Shown: piece by piece, positions 7,863 to 16,388 of the stretch
Layout of the letters: each line of letters opens with the position of its first letter
Numbering within the stretch: the first letter of the stretch is position 1
Assembly: GCA_964342355.1 (NCBI GenBank)
Contig: CAYFFG010000003.1
Span: forward strand, 124,001-188,000
Direction of reading: 5' to 3'
Source: Hirschia sp964342355
GTDB taxonomy: Bacteria > Pseudomonadota > Alphaproteobacteria > Caulobacterales > Hyphomonadaceae
Length of the DNA: 64,000 nt
The notes under the pieces: generated by a model
Told to the model about the DNA's origin: nothing
Seen by the model: the letters and a program-made list of their open reading frames with translations, nothing else
Databases searched by the model: none
Translations under genes and position numbers: made by a program

Positions 7863-8804
7863 TTAACGCACTTTTGAGGCGACACCGTCATTCTGTTCAG
7901 AACTCTGATCAGACTGATCAATTTCAACCTGCTGAGCCTCCTGCTCGCGCAGCGTTGTGCGAAGTTCTGCAATTTCTTCGCGCAGCATACGCACTTCGCT
8001 CAGCATCAATTCCTGTACAATGTGGGCTTCTTCCTGCCCTTCCTCGATCTGGTGCGTTGTGGTCTCAAGCTTTGTCACATCCTCGCGAAAGTCATCATTT
8101 AATGCTTCCACCACGAGCGCAATGAACAGATTGAGGACAGCAAAACTCGCCAGCACAATGTATATGAGGAAAAACACCCAGGCATATGGATGACCAGCTT
8201 CCATGACCGGTTGCAGAATTTCCCCACGCCAACCATCCATGGTCATGACCTGGAACAAGGTCAGCGCACTCACCGGCAAAGACCCGAACAATTCGGGATT
8301 GGTGACGCCATACATGCTGGTCGCCATGACAGCCGCCACATAGACCATTAAAGCCAGCACGGCGAGGATCGCTCCCATACCAGGAATGGCCTGAAAAAGC
8401 GCTTCCACAATCCGGCGCATCATCGGAACAACTGACAATAACCGCAATACCCGCATGACACGCATCGCCCGCAGGATATTGAATGGCCCCGTACCCGGAA
8501 TAACCGAAATCGTCACAATCACGATATCAAAGACATTCCATCCGCTTTTAAAAAACGAAAAGCGATAGGTGATCAATTCGAGTCCGATTTCGACGATGAA
8601 TACCGTGCTCGCAACGCTGTCGACGACTTCAAACATCGCCTCAACCGCCGGCGGCCATCCGCCATAGGTTCCCATGCCCAATGTGATCGCATTGGCAATA
8701 ATGACAAACGTGATGAATGGCGTGAACCAACCTGCCTCAACAACCAACGCCGCCAACCTGCGCGCACCTTTATATGCGACTGGTTTAACAGCGTTTTCAG
8801 GCAT
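7863..8804 (-). CDS. Voltage-gated cation channel (NaChBac/BacNav superfamily)
   Basis: 313-residue single-domain six-helix channel that should assemble as a tetramer. S1-S3 lie at about 27-105. S4 carries gating arginines in every-third spacing (R112, R115, R118, R121 in ILRAMRVMRVLRLL). The pore loop reads FQVMTMDGWRGE at about 184-195 and S6 is at about 206-232. After S6 a hydrophilic, Glu-rich helix (about 242-295) fits the C-terminal coiled coil that holds BacNav tetramers together. The selectivity filter is TMDGW (188-192) where NaChBac has TLESW, so the acidic ring is Asp and is followed by Gly. Ion preference is therefore open (Na or Ca). Start ATG with GAGAGGA upstream. Confidence 0.9.
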   Translation of the reverse strand: MPENAVKPVAYKGARRLAALVVEAGWFTPFITFVIIANAITLGMGTYGGWPPAVEAMFEVVDSVASTVFIVEIGLELITYRFSFFKSGWNVFDIVIVTISVIPGTGPFNILRAMRVMRVLRLLSVVPMMRRIVEALFQAIPGMGAILAVLALMVYVAAVMATSMYGVTNPELFGSLPVSALTLFQVMTMDGWRGEILQPVMEAGHPYAWVFFLIYIVLASFAVLNLFIALVVEALNDDFREDVTKLETTTHQIEEGQEEAHIVQELMLSEVRMLREEIAELRTTLREQEAQQVEIDQSDQSSEQNDGVASKVR

Positions 8805-8928
8805 ATAGGTCCTCTCATTTGATTTGCGTTTAGTGTTGAGCTCAAACTAAAAAAGCAAACGCCAAATCGCAACAAAAATACGGTTGCGCGCTGTTATTAC
8901 GAATACGCAAAAGCTATTTTGGCTTCAT

Positions 8929-9414
8929 CTAAGACGTATGGTCCGACACGATTAGCCAATTACCATCAATCTTCTCAAAGATGAGTGTAAAAACGCCACC
9001 GGCGTCGTCAATGCCTTCACGGGTGAGATACCAACGCCCGAACACCATTGCGTCGTTATCAGAGAAAACTTTGATCTCCTGAATTTCAGTAGAAAGTTTG
9101 CCCATTTTCTGCGGCGTATCATATTTTGACTTGTAGCGATCCAGAGACGCCTGCCAGCCCCATGTGATTGTGTCGCCTGATGCAAAGCGTAACTCTTCAG
9201 AATTCCAGTAAGTCGACATGAAGCCGTCTATGTCGCCAGCATTCCAAGCTGCGTCCTGCTCATTCAGCACTTTGCGAATGTCACGCTCTGCATCAGCCTG
9301 CACGGCCTGAAAAGCAGCCAGTTCTTGTGCACGCAATTCTTCCGGTGATGTCGCACAGGCGGTTACCCCAACAAGCAGTACCGCGCCCAGCAGGCCTTTT
9401 AATACGCTACGCAT
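8929..9414 (-). CDS. SnoaL/DUF4440-type (NTF2-like) lipoprotein
   Basis: 161 residues from the ATG at 9414, chosen because a GGGAG ribosome site sits 9 nt upstream and because this start gives a clean lipoprotein signal (lipobox VTAC at about residues 17-20). The rest is an NTF2-like fold of the DUF4440 kind: a helical start with EQDAAWNAGDIDGFM, a strand WNSEELRFASGD, and closing strands FTLIFEKIDGNWLIVSDHTS. Such proteins often bind small ligands or act as isomerase-like scaffolds; no substrate can be given. It is predicted to be anchored in the envelope. It lies just after the metH operon but 78 nt separate the genes. Confidence 0.75.
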   Translation of the reverse strand: MRSVLKGLLGAVLLVGVTACATSPEELRAQELAAFQAVQADAERDIRKVLNEQDAAWNAGDIDGFMSTYWNSEELRFASGDTITWGWQASLDRYKSKYDTPQKMGKLSTEIQEIKVFSDNDAMVFGRWYLTREGIDDAGGVFTLIFEKIDGNWLIVSDHTS

Positions 9415-9492
9415 CCCAAACTCCCATCCAACTGATGGGCGCAAGCTACCATTTCACCCGCCAGAGGCAATTGTTTATTGCTAGTTGCTGAC

Positions 9493-12153
9493 TCAGCCGT
9501 CAGCCTCTGTTGCGTTTGGATCATAATTGAGGATTGGTCCCAGCCAGCGTTCAGCTGTTCGCATGTCCCACCCTTTGCGTTGAGCATAATCGGTGATCTG
9601 GTCCTTATCAACGCGGCCAACAGCAAAGTAGACACTTTCAGGGTGAGAAAAATATAGACCAGACACAGAGGCAGGCGGCGTCATGGCAAAGCTAGACGTC
9701 AGCTCCACACCGGTTCGGTCTGTTGCGTCCAACAACCTGAAAAGTGTCTCTTTTTCGGTATGGTCCGGCTGGGCAGGATAGCCCGCCGCCGGACGAATAC
9801 CATCGTAAGCCTCTTTGACAAGTTCATTGACAGACAGGTTCTCGTTGGGCGCATACCCCCAGATAGATTTACGCACCCGCTCGTGCAGCATTTCAGCAAA
9901 AGCTTCTGCAAACCGGTCAGCCAAAGCCTTCACCATAATTGCGGAATAATCATCGCCCTTGGCTTCAAACTCTTTGGCTTTTTCGATTTCGCCATGACCA
10001 GCTGTGACGCAAAATCCGCCAATCCAATCTTCGCCCGTTTCAGCAATGAAGTCCGCCAATGCAAATTGGCCCTTTTCATTGTCTTTTTCCATCTGCTGAC
10101 GAATGGAGAAAAAGCGTGCGCGTTCTTTTGTGCGTGTGTCATTTTCCCAAACAACGACATCGTCCCCCACCCGGTTGGCGGGCCAGATGCCAGCGACACC
10201 TTTACATGTCAGCCATTGTTCGCCGATCAGTTGTTGCAGCATGACCTGTGTGTCTTTCCACAGATTGCACGCCGCTTCACCGCGTTTAGGATCATCGAGA
10301 ATAGCCGGATAAGCGCCTTTCAAGTCCCAACTCATGAAATACGGCGTCCAGTCGATATAACGCGCCAGGTCCGCCAGATCGACGTCATCAACCGTCGTCA
10401 AACCAGGCTGAAGCGGTTTGGGCGGCGTATAGCCTGTCCAGTCAATCTTTGTGGCCTGCGCTCGCGCATCTTCTATTCTAAGGCGTGGCTTTACGCCCCC
10501 GCCGGACCGACGCTCGCGGATGCGGGCATAATTGGCGCGCACGTTTTCCCAATACCGGTTTTTGTCGCCATCAGATAAAAGCGAACCAACCGTCGGCACC
10601 GCGCGACTGGCGTCGAGCACATGCACAACCGGGTTCTTGTTGTAAGCCGGTTCAATCTTTACAGCTGTGTGGGCCGGGCTGGTTGTCGCACCACCGATCA
10701 ACAATGGGATATGCATGTTGAGACGCTGCATTTCCGAGGCGACGAAAACCATTTCATCCAGCGATGGCGTGATCAGGCCGGAAAGACCGATTACATCCAC
10801 ATTGTTTTTCTGCGCCTCTTCCAGGATGGTTTCAGCAGACACCATGACGCCAAGGTCGAGGATTTCATAACCATTACAGGCTAGCACCACACCAACAATG
10901 TTTTTGCCGATGTCATGCACATCGCCCTTCACGGTCGCGAGCAAAACCTTTCCGTTGGATTGGTTTACCAGCCCAAGTTCCTGTTTTTCCTTTTCCATGA
11001 ACGGCTCAAGGTGGGCCACGGCCGCCTTCATCACGCGAGCCGATTTCACCACCTGCGGCAGGAACATTTTCCCTGATCCAAAGAGATCGCCAACGACGTT
11101 CATGCCGTCCATCAGCGGTCCCTCGATCACATGCAACGGACGCTCAACGGACTGGCGCGCTTCTTCTGTGTCTTCCACGATGAATTCGGTGATGCCGTGC
11201 ACCAAGGCATATTCCAGACGTTTTTTGACGGGCAGCTCACGCCAGGAAAGATCCTTTTTGGTCTCAACGCCTTTTTGGCCGCGATATCTTTCGGCAATGT
11301 CGAGCAGTCGCTCTGTCGCATCATCGCGGCGGTTAAGGATCACATCTTCCACGCGCTCGCGCAGATCCGCGTCGATGTCGTCGTAAATATCGAGTTGGCC
11401 AGCATTGACGATGCCCATGTCCATGCCCGCCGGAATGGCGTGATAAAGGAAAACCGAGTGCATCGCCCGGCGCACGGGCTCATTACCGCGGAAAGAGAAA
11501 GACACGTTCGATAGACCGCCGGAAACATGACAGCCCGGCAGATTGTCGCGAATACGTTTTGTGGCTTCAAAAAAATCAACTGCGTAATTGTTGTGCTCTT
11601 CAATCCCGGTCGCGACAGCAAAGATGTTGGGGTCGAAAATAATGTCTTCTGCTGGGAAGCCGACCTTTTCGGTGAGAACCTTATACGCCCGTTCACAGAT
11701 TTCGAACTTGCGGTCCGCCGTATCGGCCTGGCCCACTTCATCAAACGCCATCACCACAGTCGCCGCCCCATAAGACATGACCTTGCGCGCCTGTTCGATG
11801 AAGAGGTCCTCCCCCTCTTTCAATGAGATAGAGTTCACAATGGCTTTGCCCTGCACACATTGCAGGCCCGCTTCGATCACGTCCCACTTGGAACTGTCGA
11901 TCATGACTGGCACCCGGGCGATATCTGGCTCAGCTGCGATCAGATTGAGGAAAGTGCGCATGGCCTCGGCGCCATCCAGCATGCCCTCATCCATGTTGAT
12001 GTCGATAATCTGGGCGCCATTCTCAACCTGCTGGCGCGCCACTTCAACGGCGTCCGCGTAACGGCCCTCAGTAATCATTTTCCGAAAAACCGCCGAACCG
12101 GTCACGTTGGTGCGTTCGCCGACATTCACGAATGTAGCTGTTGATTGCGTCAT
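9493..12153 (-). CDS. metH: Methionine synthase MetH, C-terminal half (folate, B12 and reactivation modules)
   Basis: 886 residues carrying three of the four MetH modules: pterin-binding (about 1-300), cap plus cobalamin-binding (about 300-540, with the B12 signature DVHDIG and lower ligand H413), and the SAM-dependent reactivation domain (about 560-880). It takes a methyl group from methyl-tetrahydrofolate and passes it through cobalamin to homocysteine held by the separate N-terminal protein encoded at 12850-13914. Start ATG overlaps the preceding gene by 4 nt. In E. coli these modules form one ~1200-residue chain; here they are two proteins, as in a number of alphaproteobacteria. Confidence 0.96.
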   Translation of the reverse strand: MTQSTATFVNVGERTNVTGSAVFRKMITEGRYADAVEVARQQVENGAQIIDINMDEGMLDGAEAMRTFLNLIAAEPDIARVPVMIDSSKWDVIEAGLQCVQGKAIVNSISLKEGEDLFIEQARKVMSYGAATVVMAFDEVGQADTADRKFEICERAYKVLTEKVGFPAEDIIFDPNIFAVATGIEEHNNYAVDFFEATKRIRDNLPGCHVSGGLSNVSFSFRGNEPVRRAMHSVFLYHAIPAGMDMGIVNAGQLDIYDDIDADLRERVEDVILNRRDDATERLLDIAERYRGQKGVETKKDLSWRELPVKKRLEYALVHGITEFIVEDTEEARQSVERPLHVIEGPLMDGMNVVGDLFGSGKMFLPQVVKSARVMKAAVAHLEPFMEKEKQELGLVNQSNGKVLLATVKGDVHDIGKNIVGVVLACNGYEILDLGVMVSAETILEEAQKNNVDVIGLSGLITPSLDEMVFVASEMQRLNMHIPLLIGGATTSPAHTAVKIEPAYNKNPVVHVLDASRAVPTVGSLLSDGDKNRYWENVRANYARIRERRSGGGVKPRLRIEDARAQATKIDWTGYTPPKPLQPGLTTVDDVDLADLARYIDWTPYFMSWDLKGAYPAILDDPKRGEAACNLWKDTQVMLQQLIGEQWLTCKGVAGIWPANRVGDDVVVWENDTRTKERARFFSIRQQMEKDNEKGQFALADFIAETGEDWIGGFCVTAGHGEIEKAKEFEAKGDDYSAIMVKALADRFAEAFAEMLHERVRKSIWGYAPNENLSVNELVKEAYDGIRPAAGYPAQPDHTEKETLFRLLDATDRTGVELTSSFAMTPPASVSGLYFSHPESVYFAVGRVDKDQITDYAQRKGWDMRTAERWLGPILNYDPNATEADG

Positions 12154-12428
12154 GAGGGATCGCTGTCTTTGTCTTGAGTGTCTTTATTAGGGTGAGATGA
12201 TCGCGCCGTGGCTGCATGTAAGATGGAAATCGCACACATAATGACTGCGAAGATTTCCAGCCCGATCCGCATGAAGGGCGCCATCTGAATTTGTTCTGCT
12301 CGCGTGTGCAACAAAAAGGCGCAAACGCCCCACGCTGCGGCGATACTATACCGAAGAAGCGCGCGGCCTAACTTGGCTTCAGCGGTGTGCAATTGCTGCT
12401 CGCTAGCTGGTTCATTGTCAGACGTCAT
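12150..12428 (-). CDS. Small two-helix membrane protein inside the metH operon
   Basis: 92 residues from the ATG at 12428, which overlaps the upstream stop by 4 nt (ATGA). Two hydrophobic segments (about 24-40 and 48-69) sit between hydrophilic ends; the C-terminus is Lys/Asp/Ser-rich. No family recognised. Its stop overlaps the metH C-half start by 4 nt, so it is translationally coupled on both sides. Position between the two halves of a split enzyme could be accidental; no role in methionine synthesis can be inferred. Confidence 0.65.
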   Translation of the reverse strand: MTSDNEPASEQQLHTAEAKLGRALLRYSIAAAWGVCAFLLHTRAEQIQMAPFMRIGLEIFAVIMCAISILHAATARSSHPNKDTQDKDSDPS

Positions 12429-12850
12429 GACAATCCCTCGCGCGGCCACTCACCGCCTTCGATAACTGAAAAATGCGAACTGGGCGCTGTATACCAGTAA
12501 ACCCAAGCCTTACCTTCCCGAATGCGTCCAGACCCGTCGAAAAACGGCGTTTTGTACCGCTGATAAAGCGAGCTGTCCGGGTTGCTCATATCGCAATCTT
12601 CAAATTCGTCCAACGCAGGCAGAACGGTCGTGTCATTCAATCGATAAAGCACGCCCGCACACACATCATCCTCGCTGGGACGAACACCAGGATAACCGCC
12701 AGCATCGAACATCTCAGCGCAAAACGCACAATGGCCGATGGTTTCTCCCCGTACGTACAGTCGCAAATGCTCTGGATGCCCTTTCGCAAAAGGCATCAAC
12801 AGACCATAGAAGATAAACAGGTCGCCAGGAAGAACTTCCGCATTGCCCAT
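12425..12850 (-). CDS. Gamma-glutamylcyclotransferase (AIG2-like) family protein
   Basis: 141 residues with the GGCT-fold signature near the start (FIFYGLLMPFAKGHPEH, where the family has YGTLM), the central VLYRLND segment and the acidic LDEFEDC motif supplying the likely catalytic Glu. The family makes 5-oxoproline from gamma-glutamyl amines or amides; the substrate is not predictable here. Start overlaps the metH N-half stop by 1 nt (TGATG). It is part of the methionine operon, which makes a role in thiol or glutathione-linked metabolism attractive but unproven. Confidence 0.82.
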   Translation of the reverse strand: MGNAEVLPGDLFIFYGLLMPFAKGHPEHLRLYVRGETIGHCAFCAEMFDAGGYPGVRPSEDDVCAGVLYRLNDTTVLPALDEFEDCDMSNPDSSLYQRYKTPFFDGSGRIREGKAWVYWYTAPSSHFSVIEGGEWPREGLS

Positions 12851-13914
12851 CAGGCGATCTCGAACGGTTCCAGTCCGGAAAGTCTCATGTGCGGAGTAAT
12901 CTTTGCTGGCTTGCGAGGCGCAACGCCGTCCGCAGCTTTTGCGATTGCTTCAATGTGTTCTGGGGTCGTGCCACAACAGCCGCCAAGGATGTTGACCAAA
13001 CCGTCATCAGCCCAACCATGCAGCATGCCGCTGGTTTGATCCGGCGTTTCATCATATTGGCCCATTTCATTAGGCAGTCCGGCATTCGGATAAGCCGCAA
13101 TGAGCGTGTCCGCGACTTTGCCGAGCGACACAATGTGCGGACGCATCAAGTCTGCGCCCAATGCGCAGTTAAACCCAATCGCAAACGGCTTCGCGTGACG
13201 CACAGAATTCCAGAAACCTTCCACGGTCTGCCCCGACAGTGTGCGCCCGGACCGGTCGGTGATCGTTCCGGAAATCCAGATCGGAAGTTCTTCCAATCCT
13301 TCCGCTTCTAAATCCTTGATCGCCTTGATCGCAGCTTTGCAGTTGAGCGTGTCCGTGATCGTTTCAATGAGATAAAGATCCACGCCGCCCTCATTGAGCG
13401 CTTTGATCTGAGTCCGATACGCCTGATAAACCTGTTCGAACGTCACTTCGCGCGCGCCCGGATCGTTCACATCAGACGACATGGACAACATCTTGTTCAG
13501 AGGACCTATCGAGCCGGCAATGAAGCGTGGCTTGTCGGGCGTTTTTGCATTCCATTCGTCCGCGACCTTCCGGCCGATTTTCGCGCCTTCCAGATTGATG
13601 TCATAGCAGACATCATCATCCAGATCATAATCACCTTGCGCGATCACAGTGGATGAGAATGTGTTGGTCTCGGATATGTCAGCGCCCGCTGCAAAATAAG
13701 CCTCGTGCAGTTCGGCGACGATATCCGGACGCGTCAGACACAGAATGTCGTTATTGCCCTTCATCTGGCCGGCATAACCTTTAAACCGATCACCGAGATA
13801 ATCAGCTTCCTCCAGCCCTTTGCGCTGGATCATGACACCCCACGATCCATCGAGAATAAGGATGCGCTCTTTGGCGGCGGCTTTCAGCGCCGCAATTCGT
13901 TTCTGTCGTGTCAT
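12850..13914 (-). CDS. metH: Methionine synthase MetH, N-terminal half (homocysteine-binding module)
   Basis: 354-residue homocysteine S-methyltransferase domain that binds homocysteine through a zinc site. The zinc cysteines are readable in GFNCALGAD and in the GGCCGTTPEH motif. The start is set at ATG 13914, which has a GAGGAG ribosome site and lies 4 nt after the VOC gene stop; a longer reading from 13959 adds non-family residues. The rest of MetH is encoded at 9493-12153 with two small genes between. The split is clean at the domain boundary, with no remnant of the missing part, so this is a stable two-subunit arrangement and not a recent break. Confidence 0.95.
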   Translation of the reverse strand: MTRQKRIAALKAAAKERILILDGSWGVMIQRKGLEEADYLGDRFKGYAGQMKGNNDILCLTRPDIVAELHEAYFAAGADISETNTFSSTVIAQGDYDLDDDVCYDINLEGAKIGRKVADEWNAKTPDKPRFIAGSIGPLNKMLSMSSDVNDPGAREVTFEQVYQAYRTQIKALNEGGVDLYLIETITDTLNCKAAIKAIKDLEAEGLEELPIWISGTITDRSGRTLSGQTVEGFWNSVRHAKPFAIGFNCALGADLMRPHIVSLGKVADTLIAAYPNAGLPNEMGQYDETPDQTSGMLHGWADDGLVNILGGCCGTTPEHIEAIAKAADGVAPRKPAKITPHMRLSGLEPFEIA

Positions 13915-13918
13915 CTTA

Positions 13919-14362
13919 TCAGCTCTCCTCTGCCGGTGGCGGCAGGTCCATCGCGCCATTGTCTCTTAGCGTCCATACAGGGTTGTATGCGATCTCCCAT
14001 AGATGCCCGTCCGGGTCCGCGACATAACCGGAGTATCCGCCCCAGAACACATGTTCAGCAGCCTTTACCAACGTTCCGCCAGCTTCAACAAACCGCTTTA
14101 TGTCCTGATCCACCTCAGCTTCGCTGGGGCGGTTCCATCCAACTGACTGTCCGCGAAATCCTGTTCCTTCGGATGGAACGTTGGCGTCCTTTGCCAATGC
14201 GTCCCAGCCAAACAGGCCAAGGGCTGTGCCGCCCATATCAAAGAAAGCAACTTCCTCGCTGTCGAAATTTACCCGCTTCAGGCCCAGTCGCTCATAAAAA
14301 ACCGCCGCAAGCTGTACGTCCTTCACGCCCAGCGTCAGCAATGAGATGTGTGGCGCGCTCAT
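13919..14362 (-). CDS. VOC-superfamily (glyoxalase-like) protein
   Basis: 147 residues forming two beta-alpha-beta-beta-beta modules typical of the VOC fold: LLTLGVKDVQLAAVFYERLGL at the start, and the GYVADPDGHLWEIAYNP motif near the end with the metal-ligand-type Glu. Members include glyoxalase I, dioxygenases and antibiotic-resistance proteins; this one cannot be assigned a substrate. It overlaps metF by 4 nt (ATGA) and ends 4 nt before the metH N-half, so it is co-translated with the methionine genes. Confidence 0.85.
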   Translation of the reverse strand: MSAPHISLLTLGVKDVQLAAVFYERLGLKRVNFDSEEVAFFDMGGTALGLFGWDALAKDANVPSEGTGFRGQSVGWNRPSEAEVDQDIKRFVEAGGTLVKAAEHVFWGGYSGYVADPDGHLWEIAYNPVWTLRDNGAMDLPPPAEES

Positions 14363-15228
14363 GCCAGTGGCTCCTGTGGGTTTGGTTTCACCCCCAGCAA
14401 ACGGCAGGTCGACAAAGACAACCCCGCCCGGTTCATGGTGTAGAAGTGAAAGTCTTTGACGCCTTGATCCATCAGCTTGTTACACAGATCTGCCGCCAGA
14501 TGCGCCGTCACAAGGTCCCGCGTCTCAGCGTCATCATCCAGACCGTCATAAAGGTCAGCGAACTTCTTGGGCATATAAGCGCCACACATACTCGCCATGC
14601 GTGACAATCCGTTGAAATTGGACTGTAGCATCACACCCGGCACAATTGGTTTGTCGATACCTGCATCCGCCGCGGCGTCACGGAAACGCAGGAATGTCTC
14701 CGGCTCAAAAAAGAACTGCGTAATCGCTCTATCGGCGCCCGCGTCAAACTTGCGCTTCAGATTGTCCAGTTCATGACCAAGGCCACGCGCTTCCGGATGG
14801 TTTTCCGGGTAGCATCCAACGGAAATATCAAAATCAGCTATCTTCTTAGCGCCTGCAATCAGATCCGCTGCATATGCGTACCCGCCAGGATGAGGTTCAT
14901 ACTTAGCGCCAATCCCATCCACCGGGTCACCGCGCAAAGCCACGATGCTCTTTACGCCATTTTCCCAATAACCCTTCAGAACACTGTCAATTTCTTCACG
15001 CGTCGCCGCCACACAGGTGATGTGCCCCGCTGCCTTAAGAGGCGTTTCCTTGGCAATGCGACCAACAACATCCAGCGTGCGCTCGCGTGTGGATCCGCCA
15101 GCACCATAGGTAACCGACACGAATTTAGGCGCTAATGGCGCTAAACGTTGCACAGAATCCCACAACCGGTTGGACATGGCGTCCGTCTTCGGCGGAAAGA
15201 ACTCAAACGAGATATTGAGATCGGTCAT
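14359..15228 (-). CDS. metF: Methylenetetrahydrofolate reductase
   Basis: FAD enzyme that reduces 5,10-methylene-THF to 5-methyl-THF, the methyl donor for MetH. 289 residues from ATG 15228. SFEFFPPKTD at the start contains the conserved catalytic Glu, followed by VSVTYGAGGS and the FAD-binding LRGDP and FFFEPETFLRF segments. The start overlaps the stop of the regulator by 4 nt; the longer ORF reading adds no family sequence. Position directly after the ArsR-type regulator and before metH indicates a dedicated methionine operon. Confidence 0.97.
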   Translation of the reverse strand: MTDLNISFEFFPPKTDAMSNRLWDSVQRLAPLAPKFVSVTYGAGGSTRERTLDVVGRIAKETPLKAAGHITCVAATREEIDSVLKGYWENGVKSIVALRGDPVDGIGAKYEPHPGGYAYAADLIAGAKKIADFDISVGCYPENHPEARGLGHELDNLKRKFDAGADRAITQFFFEPETFLRFRDAAADAGIDKPIVPGVMLQSNFNGLSRMASMCGAYMPKKFADLYDGLDDDAETRDLVTAHLAADLCNKLMDQGVKDFHFYTMNRAGLSLSTCRLLGVKPNPQEPLA

Positions 15229-16211
15229 GCCACGGCTTCCTTCCTGCGCGATGCGGTTTGCGCATCTGCTGACCACAGTTTGACCGCAAGACCGTCTTTT
15301 GCGTTCTTTGGCGGATCAAACTGCAAAGATTGTGTGATAGTCAGCCCAGCACGTTCGCACCAGTCTGAAAAATAAGCGTCCGACACACCCAGGTGGCGAT
15401 GCGCTTGCTCGGTTCTAAGATGTTCCAGCGTATGTGGCGCAAAGTCGATTACGATCAGCCGCCCGCCAGGTTTGAGTATGCGTGACGCTTCGGTAATAAC
15501 CCGGGCCGGGTCTTCTAAAAAGTGCAACACCTGATGCGCAATCACCAGACTAACACTGTTATCGTCAAAGGGCATGGCTGCTGCGTCCCCATGGCGCACA
15601 GACGCATTCGTTACTCCGCCCGTATTTAAATTGGCGCGGGCGACGGTAAGCATTTGGTGCGACAAGTCGAGACCTTCAACAATGTCCGCAAAAGGCGACA
15701 GCAAGCTTAGCATTCTGCCAGTGCCCGTCCCGATATCCACGACACGTTCGAATGGACCCTCGCCTGCCGTATCCAGAATAGCCGCTTCGATGTCGCTTTC
15801 CGGATAATGAAGCGCGCGTATGGCATCCCATTCCTGAGCTGTCCGCTCAAAAAACGCGACCGCTTCCGTACGGCGCGCAGCGCGAATTTCTTCCAGTCTG
15901 GCAAGGTCTCTAGCCACAACGGGATCTTTCCAATCCAGCTGTTCCAATATCGCGTCCACAAGATATCGCGCCCGACCTGTCGGCGCTAACCGGTAAAAAA
16001 CCCAGGCGCCTTCAGGCATACGCTCAACCAGATCGGCAGATGTCAGAAATTTCATGTGGCGGGAAAGACGCGGCTGGCTTTGTCCGAGTATCTGTGCCAG
16101 TTCGCCAACGGATAGCTCGCCCCCGTGCAATAGGGCCAACACCCGCGCTCGCGTAGGTTCTCCGGCGGCCCGGAGCGCCTCGATAATTTCAGATAATTCA
16201 TGGCCATTCAT
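15225..16211 (-). CDS. ArsR-family regulator fused to SAM-methyltransferase domain (SahR-like)
   Basis: 328 residues from ATG 16211. Residues 1-90 form an ArsR-type winged helix (ARVLALLHGGELSVGELAQILGQSQPRLSRHMKFL). Residues 130-290 are a class I methyltransferase with the SAM loop VVDIGTGTGRML and the VIAHQVLHFLEDP region. Fusions of this type adjoin methionine-cycle genes in Proteobacteria, where SahR is described as an S-adenosylhomocysteine-responsive repressor. The methyltransferase fold may serve as the ligand sensor. No cysteine pair typical of metal-sensing ArsR is seen in the recognition region. It heads the metF-metH operon and is probably autoregulated via the inverted repeat 5 nt upstream of its start. 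Confidence 0.88.
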   Translation of the reverse strand: MNGHELSEIIEALRAAGEPTRARVLALLHGGELSVGELAQILGQSQPRLSRHMKFLTSADLVERMPEGAWVFYRLAPTGRARYLVDAILEQLDWKDPVVARDLARLEEIRAARRTEAVAFFERTAQEWDAIRALHYPESDIEAAILDTAGEGPFERVVDIGTGTGRMLSLLSPFADIVEGLDLSHQMLTVARANLNTGGVTNASVRHGDAAAMPFDDNSVSLVIAHQVLHFLEDPARVITEASRILKPGGRLIVIDFAPHTLEHLRTEQAHRHLGVSDAYFSDWCERAGLTITQSLQFDPPKNAKDGLAVKLWSADAQTASRRKEAVA

Positions 16212-16216
16212 ATCAA

Positions 16217-16238
16217 CATATAAACATATCTTTATATG
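16217..16238. promoter_or_regulatory. Perfect inverted-repeat operator of the met operon
   Basis: CATATAAA (16217-16224) and TTTATATG (16231-16238) are exact 8-bp arms around a 6-nt spacer CATATC. The site begins 5 nt upstream of the regulator's ATG and covers the place where a ribosome site and a TATAAA-like -10 would lie. This is the form and place expected for an ArsR-family autoregulatory operator. The symmetry is seen directly; binding is inferred. Confidence 0.7.
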
Positions 16239-16388
16239 GTGTTGCAAGTAAATTTGTGTAAAGCAGGCGCAATGAGATTAAGCGTCGGTGTGTGTCCAGA
16301 TAATCACGCTGTCGTGAACTCGCGTTAAGGGTCTTGCAGTTGAACGACCCCATACGCATATCGCGCTGGGTTGCACGGGAGATGACGC

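Noticed and set aside
16212..16388. SAM or SAH riboswitch before the methionine operon
   Set aside because: The leader is too short before the operator and start codon, and I see no conserved riboswitch core. Protein control by the ArsR-type regulator explains the site better.
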